Shown here piece by piece: positions 27,655-36,386 of a stretch of DNA of 64,000 nt. A program made the position numbers and the translations under genes. Below the pieces are notes generated by a model. That model ran no database searches and was not told the origin of the DNA. It saw only the letters and a program-made list of their open reading frames with translations. Origin of the DNA: Bradyrhizobium sp. S69 (GTDB lineage Bacteria > Pseudomonadota > Alphaproteobacteria > Rhizobiales > Xanthobacteraceae). The stretch spans positions 89,556 to 153,555 of the forward strand of contig NZ_LMUK01000032.1 of the NCBI RefSeq assembly GCF_009766005.1, given 5' to 3'. Each line of letters opens with the position of its first letter. Within the stretch, counting starts at the first letter, position 1.

Positions 27655-28887
27655 TCATCGATCGCTGAGATAGTCGATCGCCATCTTGGGAACGATAAGC
27701 CCAAAACTCATCGCCAGAATAATGGTGGCGGCCGTCGTGCCGTCGGCGATGGTCGCCCCGATCAGTTCGAGGTTCGGTTGCGATCCGCCGGCAATCTGCA
27801 CGAGGCCGCTGGCCATTCTGAAAATGTAGACGCCCGGGATCATCGACACCACGGAGGCAAAGCCGATGGCCGCAAACGGCATGTGCCAACGGCGCGAGAC
27901 CGGCGTGAGGACGAGCCCGACCACGACGCAAGCCACAAGGGCGCCGCCGGCGACACCGAAACCGAACATCGTGAGTGTCGCCCACCGCAGCGCATGGGCC
28001 ACCATACCGACCGCTACCGGCCAGGGCAGCATCTGGGGTGGCATCGAGAAGAAGATGCCGTAAGCGGCCACGGCGACGCCGGCGGCAATCATGTCTTGCC
28101 ACAAAGGCACGGTCTCGCCGGCCGCATCGGCCGGCAGCGAGACGCCGAGCGTCGCCAGTCCAAGCAGCAAGCCGATCGAGATCGCCGCCGTGACGAGCAT
28201 CGCGTAGATCAAACGGGCGGCGCCGAGATGGATGCGGCCGTTGACGAGGTCCAGCACGCCGTTGAGGATGTGCGGCCCCGGCACCAGCACCATGCAAGGG
28301 CAGACCGCGACCAGACGCAGCGACGAACTCAACTGGTAACGCTCGGCGAGCGCGCCAATGATTCCGGCGAGGAGTGCCGCGCAAAAGGGCTGGACGAAGA
28401 CGTTCGCGCTCAATCGCGACAGGCCGCGACGCAGCACCGCGCCGGCGCCGCCGCTGAGGAATATCAGCACGGCGGCGGCGGGTTGTTTGACGCCGAAGAT
28501 CACGGCCAGGGCCATCGCGCCAGCCGCGGCGGCGAGCGTGAAAAGCCAGGTCGGCGCCGGTGGCGCCCGTGAGATGGCGCCGAGTACCCTCATCGCGGCC
28601 GCGGGCGCAACCTTGGCCGTTTCGACATCCTGGACCAGCCGCATCGCGGAAGCCACGCGGTCCATGTCCACGCCGGTGGGATCGGCGGCCAGCTGGGAGA
28701 TCAGATTGACGTCTTTATCGCTGGATTGAAGCTGCAGTTCGCCCCAGCGCGGCATCAGCGTGACGCGCAATCCCAGCCGGCGCGCGAGCCCCTCGGTCGC
28801 CGCCACGGTCTGTTCGGTGGCTTGTCCGTTGACGAAGAGAATACCGGCGAGCGCGAGTACCAGATTGGATCGCTCATCCGACGGCAT
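27655..28887 (-). CDS. ThrE-family threonine/serine exporter
   Basis: A 410-residue fused ThrE: an N-terminal cytoplasmic DUF1212 part ([37 protein letters not shown]) then about ten membrane helices ending in the DUF3815-like block. The motif [21 protein letters not shown] is typical. The ATG at 28887 is preceded by GGGAGA; the TTG at 28902 is an unlikely start. It lies 33 bases after fumC on the same strand and is likely co-transcribed. Export of threonine or serine is the family role, and dicarboxylate-related substrates cannot be excluded. Confidence 0.85.
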   Translation of the reverse strand: MPSDERSNLVLALAGILFVNGQATEQTVAATEGLARRLGLRVTLMPRWGELQLQSSDKDVNLISQLAADPTGVDMDRVASAMRLVQDVETAKVAPAAAMRVLGAISRAPPAPTWLFTLAAAAGAMALAVIFGVKQPAAAVLIFLSGGAGAVLRRGLSRLSANVFVQPFCAALLAGIIGALAERYQLSSSLRLVAVCPCMVLVPGPHILNGVLDLVNGRIHLGAARLIYAMLVTAAISIGLLLGLATLGVSLPADAAGETVPLWQDMIAAGVAVAAYGIFFSMPPQMLPWPVAVGMVAHALRWATLTMFGFGVAGGALVACVVVGLVLTPVSRRWHMPFAAIGFASVVSMIPGVYIFRMASGLVQIAGGSQPNLELIGATIADGTTAATIILAMSFGLIVPKMAIDYLSDR

Positions 28888-28920
28888 CTCAGCTTCTCCC
28901 AATCTGGTCTTGGCCGACGC

Positions 28921-30327
28921 TCAGGCGTCGCTTGCGACATAGGGGCTCACCATCTTCTTCGGATCGACGACCCGATCGAATTCGGCCTCCGTGACGAAGC
29001 CCAGTTGCAACGCGGCGGCCTTCAGCGTCAGATCGTTGTCCGTGGCGTAATGGGCGATCTTCGACGCCTCGTCGTAGCCGATGATCGGCGCAAGCGCGGT
29101 CACCAGCATCAGCGAACGCTCGACGTACTCGTTGATCTTCTTCAAATTGGGCTTGGTGCCCTCGACCAGGAATTTGCGGAAGTTCACGCAGCCATCGCTC
29201 ATGATCGTGATGGAGTGGGCAATGTTGTAGATGATCAGCGGCTTGTAGACGTTCATTTCAAGGTAGCCGCCGGCGCCGCCAAAACCCACCGCGACGTCGT
29301 TGGCCATCACCTGCACCGCGACCATCGTCAGGGCTTCGCATTGGGTCGGATTGACCTTGCCCGGCATGATCGAGGAGCCCGGCTCGTTCTCGGGGATCTC
29401 CAATTCGGCAAATCCGGCGCGCGGTCCGCAGGACATCAGGCGAATGTCATTGGCGATCTTGTAGAGCGACACCGCCAAAGTGCGCAACGTTCCGGAGAGC
29501 TGAACCAGCGCGTCGTGGGCGCCCTGCACAGTGAACTTGTTGGGCGCGGTGACGAACGGCAGTCCCGTCAGCCTGGCGATTTCGGCGGCCGCCGCTTCCG
29601 CAAAGCCCGGCGCCGAGTTGATGCCGGTCCCGACCGCCGTGCCGCCAAGCGCCAGGCGATACACGCCGTGCAGGGCCATCTCGAGCCACTCCAGGGCCTC
29701 CGACAACATTCCGGTATAGCCGGACCATTCCTGACCCAGTGTCAGCGGCGTGGCGTCCTGCATGTGGGTGCGCCCGATCTTGACGATGTCGTTCCACGCC
29801 TGCGATTTCGCCGCGATCGCATCGCGCAACGCCGTGACCGCGGGGATCAGGCGCTGCTTCACGTTGACGGCGGCGGCGATATACATCGCGGACGGGAACG
29901 TGTCGTTCGACGACTGCGCCATGTTGACGTGGTCATTGGGGTGAACCGGAGCGTGGCTGCCAAGCGGCGTGCCTGCGAGTTGGCAGCAGCGGTTGGAGAT
30001 CACTTCGTTGACATTCATGTTGAACTGGGTGCCGCTGCCGGTCATCCAGACATGCAGCGGAAACATGTCGTGGTGCTCGCCCGCGAGGATTTCGTCGCAG
30101 GCCTGAACGATCAATTTGTATCGCTGATCGTCAAGCCGCTTGTCGGCGTGGTTGGCAATGGCGCAGGCTTTCTTCAGGGTGGCGTACGCCGTGATCATCT
30201 CACGGGGCATCAGATCTTTGCCGATACTGAAATGCTCCAGGGAGCGCTGGGTTTGCGCGCCCCACAATTTGTCTTCGGGTACTTCGACAACACCGAGGCT
30301 GTCGGTCTCTTTCCTCATGCCGGCCAT
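28921..30327 (-). CDS. fumC: Class II fumarate hydratase
   Basis: A 468-residue fumarase [20 protein letters not shown], the [14 protein letters not shown] substrate-binding motif, [15 protein letters not shown] segment ([18 protein letters not shown]), and the signature [15 protein letters not shown] with its catalytic Ser. It interconverts fumarate and L-malate in the TCA cycle without an iron-sulfur cluster. An AGGAGAG ribosome site precedes the ATG. It lies between an amidohydrolase gene and a ThrE-like exporter gene on one strand. Confidence 0.96.
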   Translation of the reverse strand: MAGMRKETDSLGVVEVPEDKLWGAQTQRSLEHFSIGKDLMPREMITAYATLKKACAIANHADKRLDDQRYKLIVQACDEILAGEHHDMFPLHVWMTGSGTQFNMNVNEVISNRCCQLAGTPLGSHAPVHPNDHVNMAQSSNDTFPSAMYIAAAVNVKQRLIPAVTALRDAIAAKSQAWNDIVKIGRTHMQDATPLTLGQEWSGYTGMLSEALEWLEMALHGVYRLALGGTAVGTGINSAPGFAEAAAAEIARLTGLPFVTAPNKFTVQGAHDALVQLSGTLRTLAVSLYKIANDIRLMSCGPRAGFAELEIPENEPGSSIMPGKVNPTQCEALTMVAVQVMANDVAVGFGGAGGYLEMNVYKPLIIYNIAHSITIMSDGCVNFRKFLVEGTKPNLKKINEYVERSLMLVTALAPIIGYDEASKIAHYATDNDLTLKAAALQLGFVTEAEFDRVVDPKKMVSPYVASDA

Positions 30328-30410
30328 AGGTCTCTCCTACGTTGCAATGGGAACTAGGGAGGGTGGGTCGATCTCCTGCGATTGGCTTTACGCCTGGGGA
30401 TTGGCGGGCG

Positions 30411-31253
30411 CTACGCCTTCTTCGGCGACCAGCGATAGGCCTTGATGCAGGCGCCGCCCATCAGCATGGCGCGCTCGCTGTCGCTGAGGCGGCTGTTGCT
30501 CAGGAAGGGCTCGACGGCCTGCTCGTAATTGACGACGGCGAAGGCGCGGGTCCAGTCGGTGCCCCACAGGCAACGCTCAAAACCCCAGGTGTCGAACACG
30601 CGGGCCAGCGGATCCCAGATGTCAGGAAAAGGATATGGCTCGCGCGACAACGTGCAGGCGCCGCTGACCTTGATCACGGCGTTCGGGCGCTTCGCAAGTT
30701 CCAGCACCTTCGGCAGGTCGGCCCAGGGCTCTGGCGGCGCCGGCGGCACGCGTGGCTGCAGGATACCGAGATGGTCGATGATGAAGCGCGTATCGGGATG
30801 GCGATCGACCAATGCGATGCCCGCGTCCAGATTGTCCCAGCACAACAGGTTGACCGGAAAATCGTGGCGAACCGCGGCGCGTGCAATCCGGTCGAGCCCG
30901 GGATGGTCAGGCGCGCGGTTGTTTTCCTTGGTCAGCATGATGCGGATCCCGACCGTCCCCGGTGTGTGCTTCCAGTCGGCGACCACATCGGCGACATCTG
31001 GATCATCCGGATCGACCGGCTTGACGATGGCGAGCCGACCGGGATGGGCGCGTTGCACGTCGACGGCATAGCTCGAATCATAGCGGTACATCGAAAAGGC
31101 CGAGATGAAGATCGCGCCATCGACGCCGACCTTGTCCATCGCCGCCACCATCTCGTCGCCGGTGACGTGATCGGGCCAGTTCGGCACGCTGTGCCACGGC
31201 CGCTTCGCCGTGTTGGCTTCATAGGCATGGACCTGGGAATCGACGATCGTCAT
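30411..31253 (-). CDS. Amidohydrolase-superfamily TIM-barrel hydrolase
   Basis: A 280-residue protein of the amidohydrolase_2 type, related to 2-pyrone-4,6-dicarboxylate lactonase and uronolactonase-like enzymes. It begins MTIVDSQVHAYEAN, where the usual first His of the metal HxH is a Gln. It keeps RFIIDHLG and the late Asp in LWGTDWTRAF. Preceded by AGGAG. It is the first of an apparent amidohydrolase-fumC-thrE run. Its substrate is probably a lactone or carboxylated aromatic, by family; not demonstrable here. Confidence 0.82.
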   Translation of the reverse strand: MTIVDSQVHAYEANTAKRPWHSVPNWPDHVTGDEMVAAMDKVGVDGAIFISAFSMYRYDSSYAVDVQRAHPGRLAIVKPVDPDDPDVADVVADWKHTPGTVGIRIMLTKENNRAPDHPGLDRIARAAVRHDFPVNLLCWDNLDAGIALVDRHPDTRFIIDHLGILQPRVPPAPPEPWADLPKVLELAKRPNAVIKVSGACTLSREPYPFPDIWDPLARVFDTWGFERCLWGTDWTRAFAVVNYEQAVEPFLSNSRLSDSERAMLMGGACIKAYRWSPKKA

Positions 31254-31468
31254 CGGGGGCGGCTCCTCTGTGCCAAATAAGTGACAAGTCTGCGCAAGTC
31301 TTGGCCCAACACGTCTGGGCCGAACGATTTTGGACAATGCGGCGGGCCGGTGTCCAGAGCGCAAAGGCGCGGCAGCGTTGCTGCTTCGACGGTCGCAGGC
31401 GCTAGCTATTTATTGACAGCTTGAATGCGGGTAGAACTGGCTATCAAACGGCACTCAGGAGACGTCAG

Positions 31469-31801
31469 ATGTTTATCGCCATGAACCGCTTCCAGGTCAC
31501 CAAGGGGTCCGAAGCCGCCTTCGAGCATGTCTGGGCGTCACGCGACAGTCATCTCGACAAGGTGCCGGGCTTTGTCGAATTCCATTTGCTCAGGGGCCCC
31601 GAAGCCGAAGATCACACGCTGTATGCATCCCACACGATCTGGAGCAGCCGCGCCACCTTTGAGGCGTGGACCAAATCGGAGGCGTTTCGCGCCGCGCATG
31701 CCAGGGCCGGCGAAAACAAGCCGCTGTATCTCGGGCATCCTCAGTTCGAGGGTTTCGAGACGGTTCAGACCGTGAAAGGCGCCGCCACCGCGGCGGCGTG
31801 A
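31469..31801 (+). CDS. Heme-degrading-type antibiotic biosynthesis monooxygenase (IsdG/HmuQ-like)
   Basis: A 110-residue ABM-fold protein. MFIAMNRFQVTKGSEAAFEHVW, VPGFVEFHLLRGPEAEDHTLYASHTIW and LGHPQFEGFE match the IsdG/HmuQ/HmuD-like heme oxygenases of rhizobia, which release iron from heme. AGGAG lies eight bases before the ATG. No ICE (Irr-type) element was recognised upstream. A role in heme iron use is inferred from the family; other ABM proteins oxidise polyketides. Confidence 0.78.
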   Translation: MFIAMNRFQVTKGSEAAFEHVWASRDSHLDKVPGFVEFHLLRGPEAEDHTLYASHTIWSSRATFEAWTKSEAFRAAHARAGENKPLYLGHPQFEGFETVQTVKGAATAAA

Positions 31802-31881
31802 CGCCGTCGCGTCGATCCGCGATGATGGTATCATAGGTCGCCATCGTCGGAGATAATCAAGAAACCAGCGGAGGAAGCACA

Positions 31882-32307
31882 ATGGCAATACATAAAGGCG
31901 AATGTTTTTGCGGCGCGGTTAAGCTCGAAGTCTCCGGGGACCCGGAGGGCATGGGATATTGTCATTGCCAGTCATGCCGTTCGTGGTCGGGCGGACCGGT
32001 CAACGCTTTTACGCTTTGGCAACCAGGCGCGGTGCGGGTCACGGCTGGCGCCGAGCATGTCGGCATGTATCAAAAGACCCCGGTCAGCCAGCGGCAATAT
32101 TGTACGAAATGCGGCGGTCATCTGATGACCAACCATCCGCCGCTCGCTCTGGTCGACGTCTTCGCGGCGACCTTGCCCACGCTCAAATTCGTTCCCGGCG
32201 TCCACGTCAACTATGTCGAGACCGTGTTGCCGATGCGTGACGGACTGCCGAAGCTGAAGGATTTTCCGGCCGAGTTGGGTGGATCGGGCGAAGCGGTTCC
32301 CGAATAG
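31882..32307 (+). CDS. GFA (glutathione-dependent formaldehyde-activating)-fold zinc protein
   Basis: A 141-residue GFA/CENP-V family protein. The zinc ligands are visible: Cys in ECFCGAVKLEV, CHCQSC in GYCHCQSCRSWSGG, and CTKCGG in QYCTKCGGHLM. The family binds zinc and, in one characterised member, glutathione; most members have unknown function. It follows the monooxygenase gene by 80 bases on the same strand and is convergent with the DyP gene. Confidence 0.85.
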   Translation: MAIHKGECFCGAVKLEVSGDPEGMGYCHCQSCRSWSGGPVNAFTLWQPGAVRVTAGAEHVGMYQKTPVSQRQYCTKCGGHLMTNHPPLALVDVFAATLPTLKFVPGVHVNYVETVLPMRDGLPKLKDFPAELGGSGEAVPE

Positions 32308-32330
32308 CAAGGTGACGGGCGGCGAAGGCG

Positions 32331-33302
32331 CTACTTCTCCGGCGCCGCTTGAACCAGCATCTGCAGCGTGGAACGGGTCGGCGCGAAGAACGTCGCGCCG
32401 GTATGCGGCGTCGAGAAATCAAGCAGGCGGTCGTACGCTCCTGGCGGATCGCCGACATACATGCGTTGCAGCATCTTCTCGATCACCCACAGATACCGCG
32501 AATAACCGATGAAATAGGTGCCGAATTCCTGATGTCCCGGTCGGCCGAACGGCATGTTGTCGCGCAGGATGTCATATTCGTTGCCATCGGCATCGGTGAT
32601 GGTGGCGAGCGATTTGTGCGATTTGCGCGGCGCGTCGTCGTCATCGATTTCGATGTTGTCGATCTTGGTGCGGCCGATGATTTCTTCCTGGACAGGCGTT
32701 GGCGTTTGCTTCCAGGCGCGGAGATCGTGCAGATATTTCTGCACGACGACATAGCTGCCTCCGGCGAAGTCGTCATCTTCGTCGCCGACCAGCGCCGATG
32801 CGGGCAAATCGAGTCCGGTCGGGTTGGCCGTGCCATCGACAAAGCCAAGCAGATCGCGCGCATCGAAATATCGAAAGCCCGAGACTTCGTCGACCATCGT
32901 GACGCCGTCGCCAAGGCTGTCGAGCAGGATCCGCTCGAACTCGAAGCACAAATCGGGGCGTTCGGATCGGATATGGAACAGCAGGTCGCCCGGTGTCGCC
33001 GGCGCCGCATGAACCGCTCCCTGGATCGGTGCGAACGGTTTCAGCTCTTTCGGCCGTTTGTCCTGGCGCAAGCGATCCCAGAGCGCGCGGCCGATCCCGG
33101 CGATGCATGAAAGGCGGCCGGAAAGATCGCGGAAGCCAACCGTCTTGACCAGATCGTCAAGCCCATCGAGCACCGAGCAAACCTTGGCGAGCGTGCTGGC
33201 TTCGTTGGCAACCGTGACCACGAGAAACACCGCCGCCATCGACAGCGGAGCGTCGATGCTCTGCGCGTCGATCGGCACCCTGTCCCAATTCTTGCCCGAC
33301 AT
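32331..33302 (-). CDS. DyP-type heme peroxidase
   Basis: A 323-residue dye-decolourising peroxidase. It has the GxxDG motif (LLGFVDGTANPTG), a distal Arg region, GGSYVVVQKYLHDLRAW with the proximal heme His region, and GYSRYLWVIEKMLQRMYVGDP near the C-terminus. The ATG at 33302 gives MSGKNWDRVPIDAQS; upstream in-frame sequence crosses repeat A3 and is not coding. The length and lack of a secretion signal suggest a cytoplasmic B-type DyP. The C-terminus lacks an encapsulin-targeting peptide. Confidence 0.9.
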   Translation of the reverse strand: MSGKNWDRVPIDAQSIDAPLSMAAVFLVVTVANEASTLAKVCSVLDGLDDLVKTVGFRDLSGRLSCIAGIGRALWDRLRQDKRPKELKPFAPIQGAVHAAPATPGDLLFHIRSERPDLCFEFERILLDSLGDGVTMVDEVSGFRYFDARDLLGFVDGTANPTGLDLPASALVGDEDDDFAGGSYVVVQKYLHDLRAWKQTPTPVQEEIIGRTKIDNIEIDDDDAPRKSHKSLATITDADGNEYDILRDNMPFGRPGHQEFGTYFIGYSRYLWVIEKMLQRMYVGDPPGAYDRLLDFSTPHTGATFFAPTRSTLQMLVQAAPEK

Positions 33303-33426
33303 GTTCGAATTCCCCGCTTGCTCCCGGCAGTAAAGGATATCGCGATCACAAGCCGGTAGGCAACAGCACGCGGTGTTGCGCCGTGCGCGAAAGGCGCGCG
33401 GGTGTCGCGCGATCGGGAAGTTCATC

Positions 33427-33630
33427 CACCTCGCCCCCGCTTGCGGGGAGAGGTCGAAATTCGCAAAGCGAATTTCGGGTGAGGGGGCCTTTCCGCGAGT
33501 CAGAACTCGCTGCAAGTAAGAGCCCCTCACCATAGCCGATGCTTCGCATCGGCGTTCTTCTATCAGGTAAGGACGGCGGCCGGCAGGCCGCCTACGCCCC
33601 TCCCCGCAAGAGCGGGGCGAGGGAGAAGAA
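33427..33630. repeat. Palindromic intergenic element, family A, copy 3 (divergent)
   Basis: A variant of family A: CCTCGCCCCCGCTTGCGGGG at one end and CCCCGCAAGAGCGGGGCGAGG at the other, with GGGTGAGGGG / CCCCTCACC inside. It has the CGATGCTTCGCATCG palindrome at 33537-33551 and another palindrome GCGGCCGGCAGGCCGC. It accounts for most of the 390-base gap 33303-33692; no gene was seen in the remainder. Confidence 0.75.
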
Positions 33631-33692
33631 TAGCCGTCACGCCTCACCCGTATTCATCACAAAATAGCCGAGCGCCGGCGACTCGCTTCCCG

Positions 33693-34961
33693 TCATTCCG
33701 CCGCGGTGACGGCGGAAGGCATCCGCGTGGTGTCGCGCGCCAGCACCAGCAGCAGCACGAGGAATCCGGCCTCGACCGCCGCGAACAGCACAAAGGCTGC
33801 CGGAAACGATCCGCCGGTGGCGTGGATGATCGCACCCATTGACCATGGTGCTGCGAAGCTGGCGAGGATGCCGAACACCTCGGAATAGCCGATCGCGGCC
33901 GGCGCCAGCGTATCAGGGTATTTCTCGCTCATCAGCGAGAAGATCGCGCCGCCGCCGAGCACCGCAAGTCCGCTCAGCGCCGCATACGCGACCAGCGCCA
34001 GGAAGCTCATCTCATAGACCGTGCTGGTCAGGAACAGGATCGCCGTCAGCGTCGCCAGCAGCGCGCTGAGCTTGATCATGAAGGTCTTGCCCATGTTGTC
34101 GGCCATGTAGCCGCCGATGATCAGGAACAGCACCTGCGACAGTCCCATCACGGTGCCGATGATGGCGCCGGAGGCCGGCGGCATGTGCTGCACCGTGATG
34201 AAGGCCGGCACCACCCAGGTCGCGGTGCCGGAAAGCGCGAAGGTGCAGGCGGCGATACCGAGGCCGCCAACCGCGATCCATTTTGACTTGAAGATTTCGG
34301 TCACCGGCAGATGCGCGCGCGCCGGTTCGTTTTCCCAGGCAAAACCCGCATAGCCGATTTCGGCAGGCCCCGCCTTGACGAAGATGGCGTCGAGCACGGC
34401 CACGATCAGGGTGCCGGCCGCCAGTACGGCGAAGAAGTGCCGCCAACTGGTGGCGAGCGTCAGCGGAATTCCCATCGCGAAGTCCATGGTGATCGCGAGG
34501 CTGTAGGCCGCGAGGATCATGCCGACCACGGCACCGCGGCGCCATTGCGGAAACCAGCCGAAGATCAGCTTCATGTTGCCGATGAAGATCGCGGCGTCGA
34601 AGAAGCCGATGATCAGGCGAAGCGCCAAGAGCTGGGCGTAACTCTGCACGAACACCTGCAACACCATGCCGATGCCGGTGCCGACGAGGCCGATCAGCAA
34701 GAGGCTGCGCGCCGACATGTTGCGGCTGAGCGGCGACCACGCCACCATGCCGATGCCGACCGTGACGGCGAAGATGCCTTGGGCGAGGCCGGCCTGCTCG
34801 GGGTTGAGGTTGAGGGTCTGCGAGATCCAGGGAATCACCGCCGCGAAGGCATACCAGTCGGCGGCGAGAAACATCTCGCACACGAAAGCGAGAGCCAGCA
34901 TCCATTTCTGCCAGCGCCCGATGCGGGCCCGGTCGGATTCGGAAAGCGTTGTCCAGTGCAT
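33693..34961 (-). CDS. MFS transporter (aromatic/organic acid type)
   Basis: A 422-residue protein with 12 predicted helices: ALAFVCEMFLAADWYAFAAV in helix 1, GFFDAAIFIGNMKLIFGWFPQWRRG between helices 4 and 5, and YMADNMGKTFMIK in the second half. The start MHWTTLSESDRARI has AGGGG upstream. It is the last of four same-strand genes with hydrolase, cupin and monooxygenase genes and probably imports their substrate or exports a product. The substrate is unknown. Confidence 0.87.
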   Translation of the reverse strand: MHWTTLSESDRARIGRWQKWMLALAFVCEMFLAADWYAFAAVIPWISQTLNLNPEQAGLAQGIFAVTVGIGMVAWSPLSRNMSARSLLLIGLVGTGIGMVLQVFVQSYAQLLALRLIIGFFDAAIFIGNMKLIFGWFPQWRRGAVVGMILAAYSLAITMDFAMGIPLTLATSWRHFFAVLAAGTLIVAVLDAIFVKAGPAEIGYAGFAWENEPARAHLPVTEIFKSKWIAVGGLGIAACTFALSGTATWVVPAFITVQHMPPASGAIIGTVMGLSQVLFLIIGGYMADNMGKTFMIKLSALLATLTAILFLTSTVYEMSFLALVAYAALSGLAVLGGGAIFSLMSEKYPDTLAPAAIGYSEVFGILASFAAPWSMGAIIHATGGSFPAAFVLFAAVEAGFLVLLLVLARDTTRMPSAVTAAE

Positions 34962-35020
34962 GGTCGACCCCTTGTTGATCGGTTGAAAATCGGCAAGACG
35001 TTGGAGGAGACGTTGGCGGT

Positions 35021-35464
35021 TCAGGCCGGTGGCGGCAGGAAATTGACGTCGTGTTCGGCGGCGATGCGAACCACTTCCGCCGGGTCCGGCACCTGATGGA
35101 TGCGGTCGAACAGGGTTTTGAGCGAGCGGGTCGGCGTCACCCAGAACAGGCTGGTGGCGGTCTCGCCGGATTTGTTGAAGATGCCGTGGGGAATGCCGCG
35201 CGGCATCCGCACCAGATCGCCGGCCTTGGCTGTGAAATCCTTGCCGTCCAGCCACAGATCGTAGCGACCGCTCAGCACATAGACGAATTCGTCCTGGGTC
35301 GGGTGGATATGCGGCGGCACGAAGGTGCCGTCGGGAAACACCGCGTGCCAGGCCAGCGAGTCCGCACTTTGCTGTTTCAGCGTGTAGGTCTGGCCGAGAA
35401 TGTTCCAGACGACGTTGTCGAATGCTTCGCTGGCCGGGGTGATTCCGGCGGGCATCATGGTCAT
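35021..35464 (-). CDS. Single-domain cupin
   Basis: A 147-residue metal-binding cupin. Motif 1 is complete (PPHIHPTQDEFVYVLSGRYD, with His, His and Glu ligands), as is motif 2 (PRGIPHGIFNKSG, with the last His ligand). AGGAGG lies seven bases before the ATG. Family members include dioxygenases, isomerases and sensors. In this cluster it could be a ring-cleaving or hydroxylating dioxygenase or a ligand-binding helper; sequence alone does not decide. It is 45 bases from the hydrolase gene and 59 from the MFS gene. Confidence 0.85.
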   Translation of the reverse strand: MTMMPAGITPASEAFDNVVWNILGQTYTLKQQSADSLAWHAVFPDGTFVPPHIHPTQDEFVYVLSGRYDLWLDGKDFTAKAGDLVRMPRGIPHGIFNKSGETATSLFWVTPTRSLKTLFDRIHQVPDPAEVVRIAAEHDVNFLPPPA

Positions 35465-35509
35465 CGAGGGTCCTCCTGTTCGGATCGCGCCGGTTCAGCC
35501 CAAGCCGGC

Positions 35510-36313
35510 TCAGCCGGTGAGAAAATCAGTGACGATGTGAGCGGCCTCCGGCGTCTCCTCGAACACCAGATGGCCGGTCGCGGGAACCAGTTTGAGCGTG
35601 CCGTTGGGAAGACCGGCCATCCAGGCCTGCGCCTGCGCGGTCGGCCGCAGCCGGTCCTGCGCGCCCCACAGCACGAGCGTCGGCGCGGTGATGCGATGCA
35701 GCCATTGCCGCAGCTTCGGGTTGCCCTGCGGATGCGCGCCGATCAATTTGGCATAGCCGGTGACTTCGCGGCCGAGCCGCGCGTCGAAAGCGGGATCCGG
35801 TGCGCTCGGGAAATAGCGCAGCACCACGGCCGGATCATGCGCCAGATAGGCCGGCAATTCCTGCGGCGGGAAGTCAAATAGCCCGGGCGCCGGCGCTTCC
35901 TCGACCACGAGGCCGGCCGGCGCGACCAGCACCACGCGGCGCAGCCGCTGCGGCTGGCGTATCGCGAATTCAGCGGCAAGCCAGCCGCCGAGCGAGAAGC
36001 CGGCCAGATCGAAATTGTGCAGCCCCATCCGGTCGAACAGGTCCATGTAGTGCAGCACGTAGTCGTCGATGCTGTCGAGCGTCTCGGCGTCGCCGGAATC
36101 GCCGAAGCCGGGATGGTAGGGAATGATCACCTTGTGTTTTGCCGCCCAGCCGCGCGCCATCTCGAAGCCGGGAAATGTCCCGGTGCCGTGCAGGAACACC
36201 AGTTCCGGCCCGCGGCCGATCGACAGCACGACGGTACGGATGCCATTGATGTCGTATTCGGCGCGCGCGAAGCCGGCTGTGCTGTCGATCGCGCTTCCAC
36301 TTCCCTCGGTCAT
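35510..36313 (-). CDS. Alpha/beta hydrolase (meta-cleavage-product-hydrolase-like)
   Basis: A 267-residue hydrolase with oxyanion-hole motif LHGTGTFPGFE, nucleophile elbow GFSLGGW, acid in LVLWGAQDRLRP and His in PATGHLVFEETPEA. The catalytic triad is therefore complete. Size and order resemble C-C bond hydrolases of meta-cleavage pathways and enol-lactone hydrolases. It lies between the cupin and monooxygenase genes on one strand and is presumably in one operon. Its precise reaction is not known. Confidence 0.87.
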   Translation of the reverse strand: MTEGSGSAIDSTAGFARAEYDINGIRTVVLSIGRGPELVFLHGTGTFPGFEMARGWAAKHKVIIPYHPGFGDSGDAETLDSIDDYVLHYMDLFDRMGLHNFDLAGFSLGGWLAAEFAIRQPQRLRRVVLVAPAGLVVEEAPAPGLFDFPPQELPAYLAHDPAVVLRYFPSAPDPAFDARLGREVTGYAKLIGAHPQGNPKLRQWLHRITAPTLVLWGAQDRLRPTAQAQAWMAGLPNGTLKLVPATGHLVFEETPEAAHIVTDFLTG

Positions 36314-36386
36314 GCCTTCGGTCTCCCATGCAACGCGCTTACGGATGCGATGTCAGTGTGGCGGCGGTTTGCGATGTGCTCTGGAA

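Noticed and set aside
31381..31468. Iron control element or strong promoter before the heme-degrading-type gene
   Set aside because: A TTGACA occurs at 31413-31418, but no -10 at suitable spacing and no Irr-type inverted repeat was found.
32331..33302. DyP as encapsulin cargo
   Set aside because: There is no encapsulin gene nearby and the C-terminus (LQMLVQAAPEK) lacks the short targeting peptide seen in encapsulin-associated DyPs.
33303..33647. N-terminal extension of the DyP gene through the upstream repeat
   Set aside because: The frame stays open across repeat A copy 3, but the added residues are the translation of palindromes and do not resemble DyP proteins. MSGKNWDR is a natural start.
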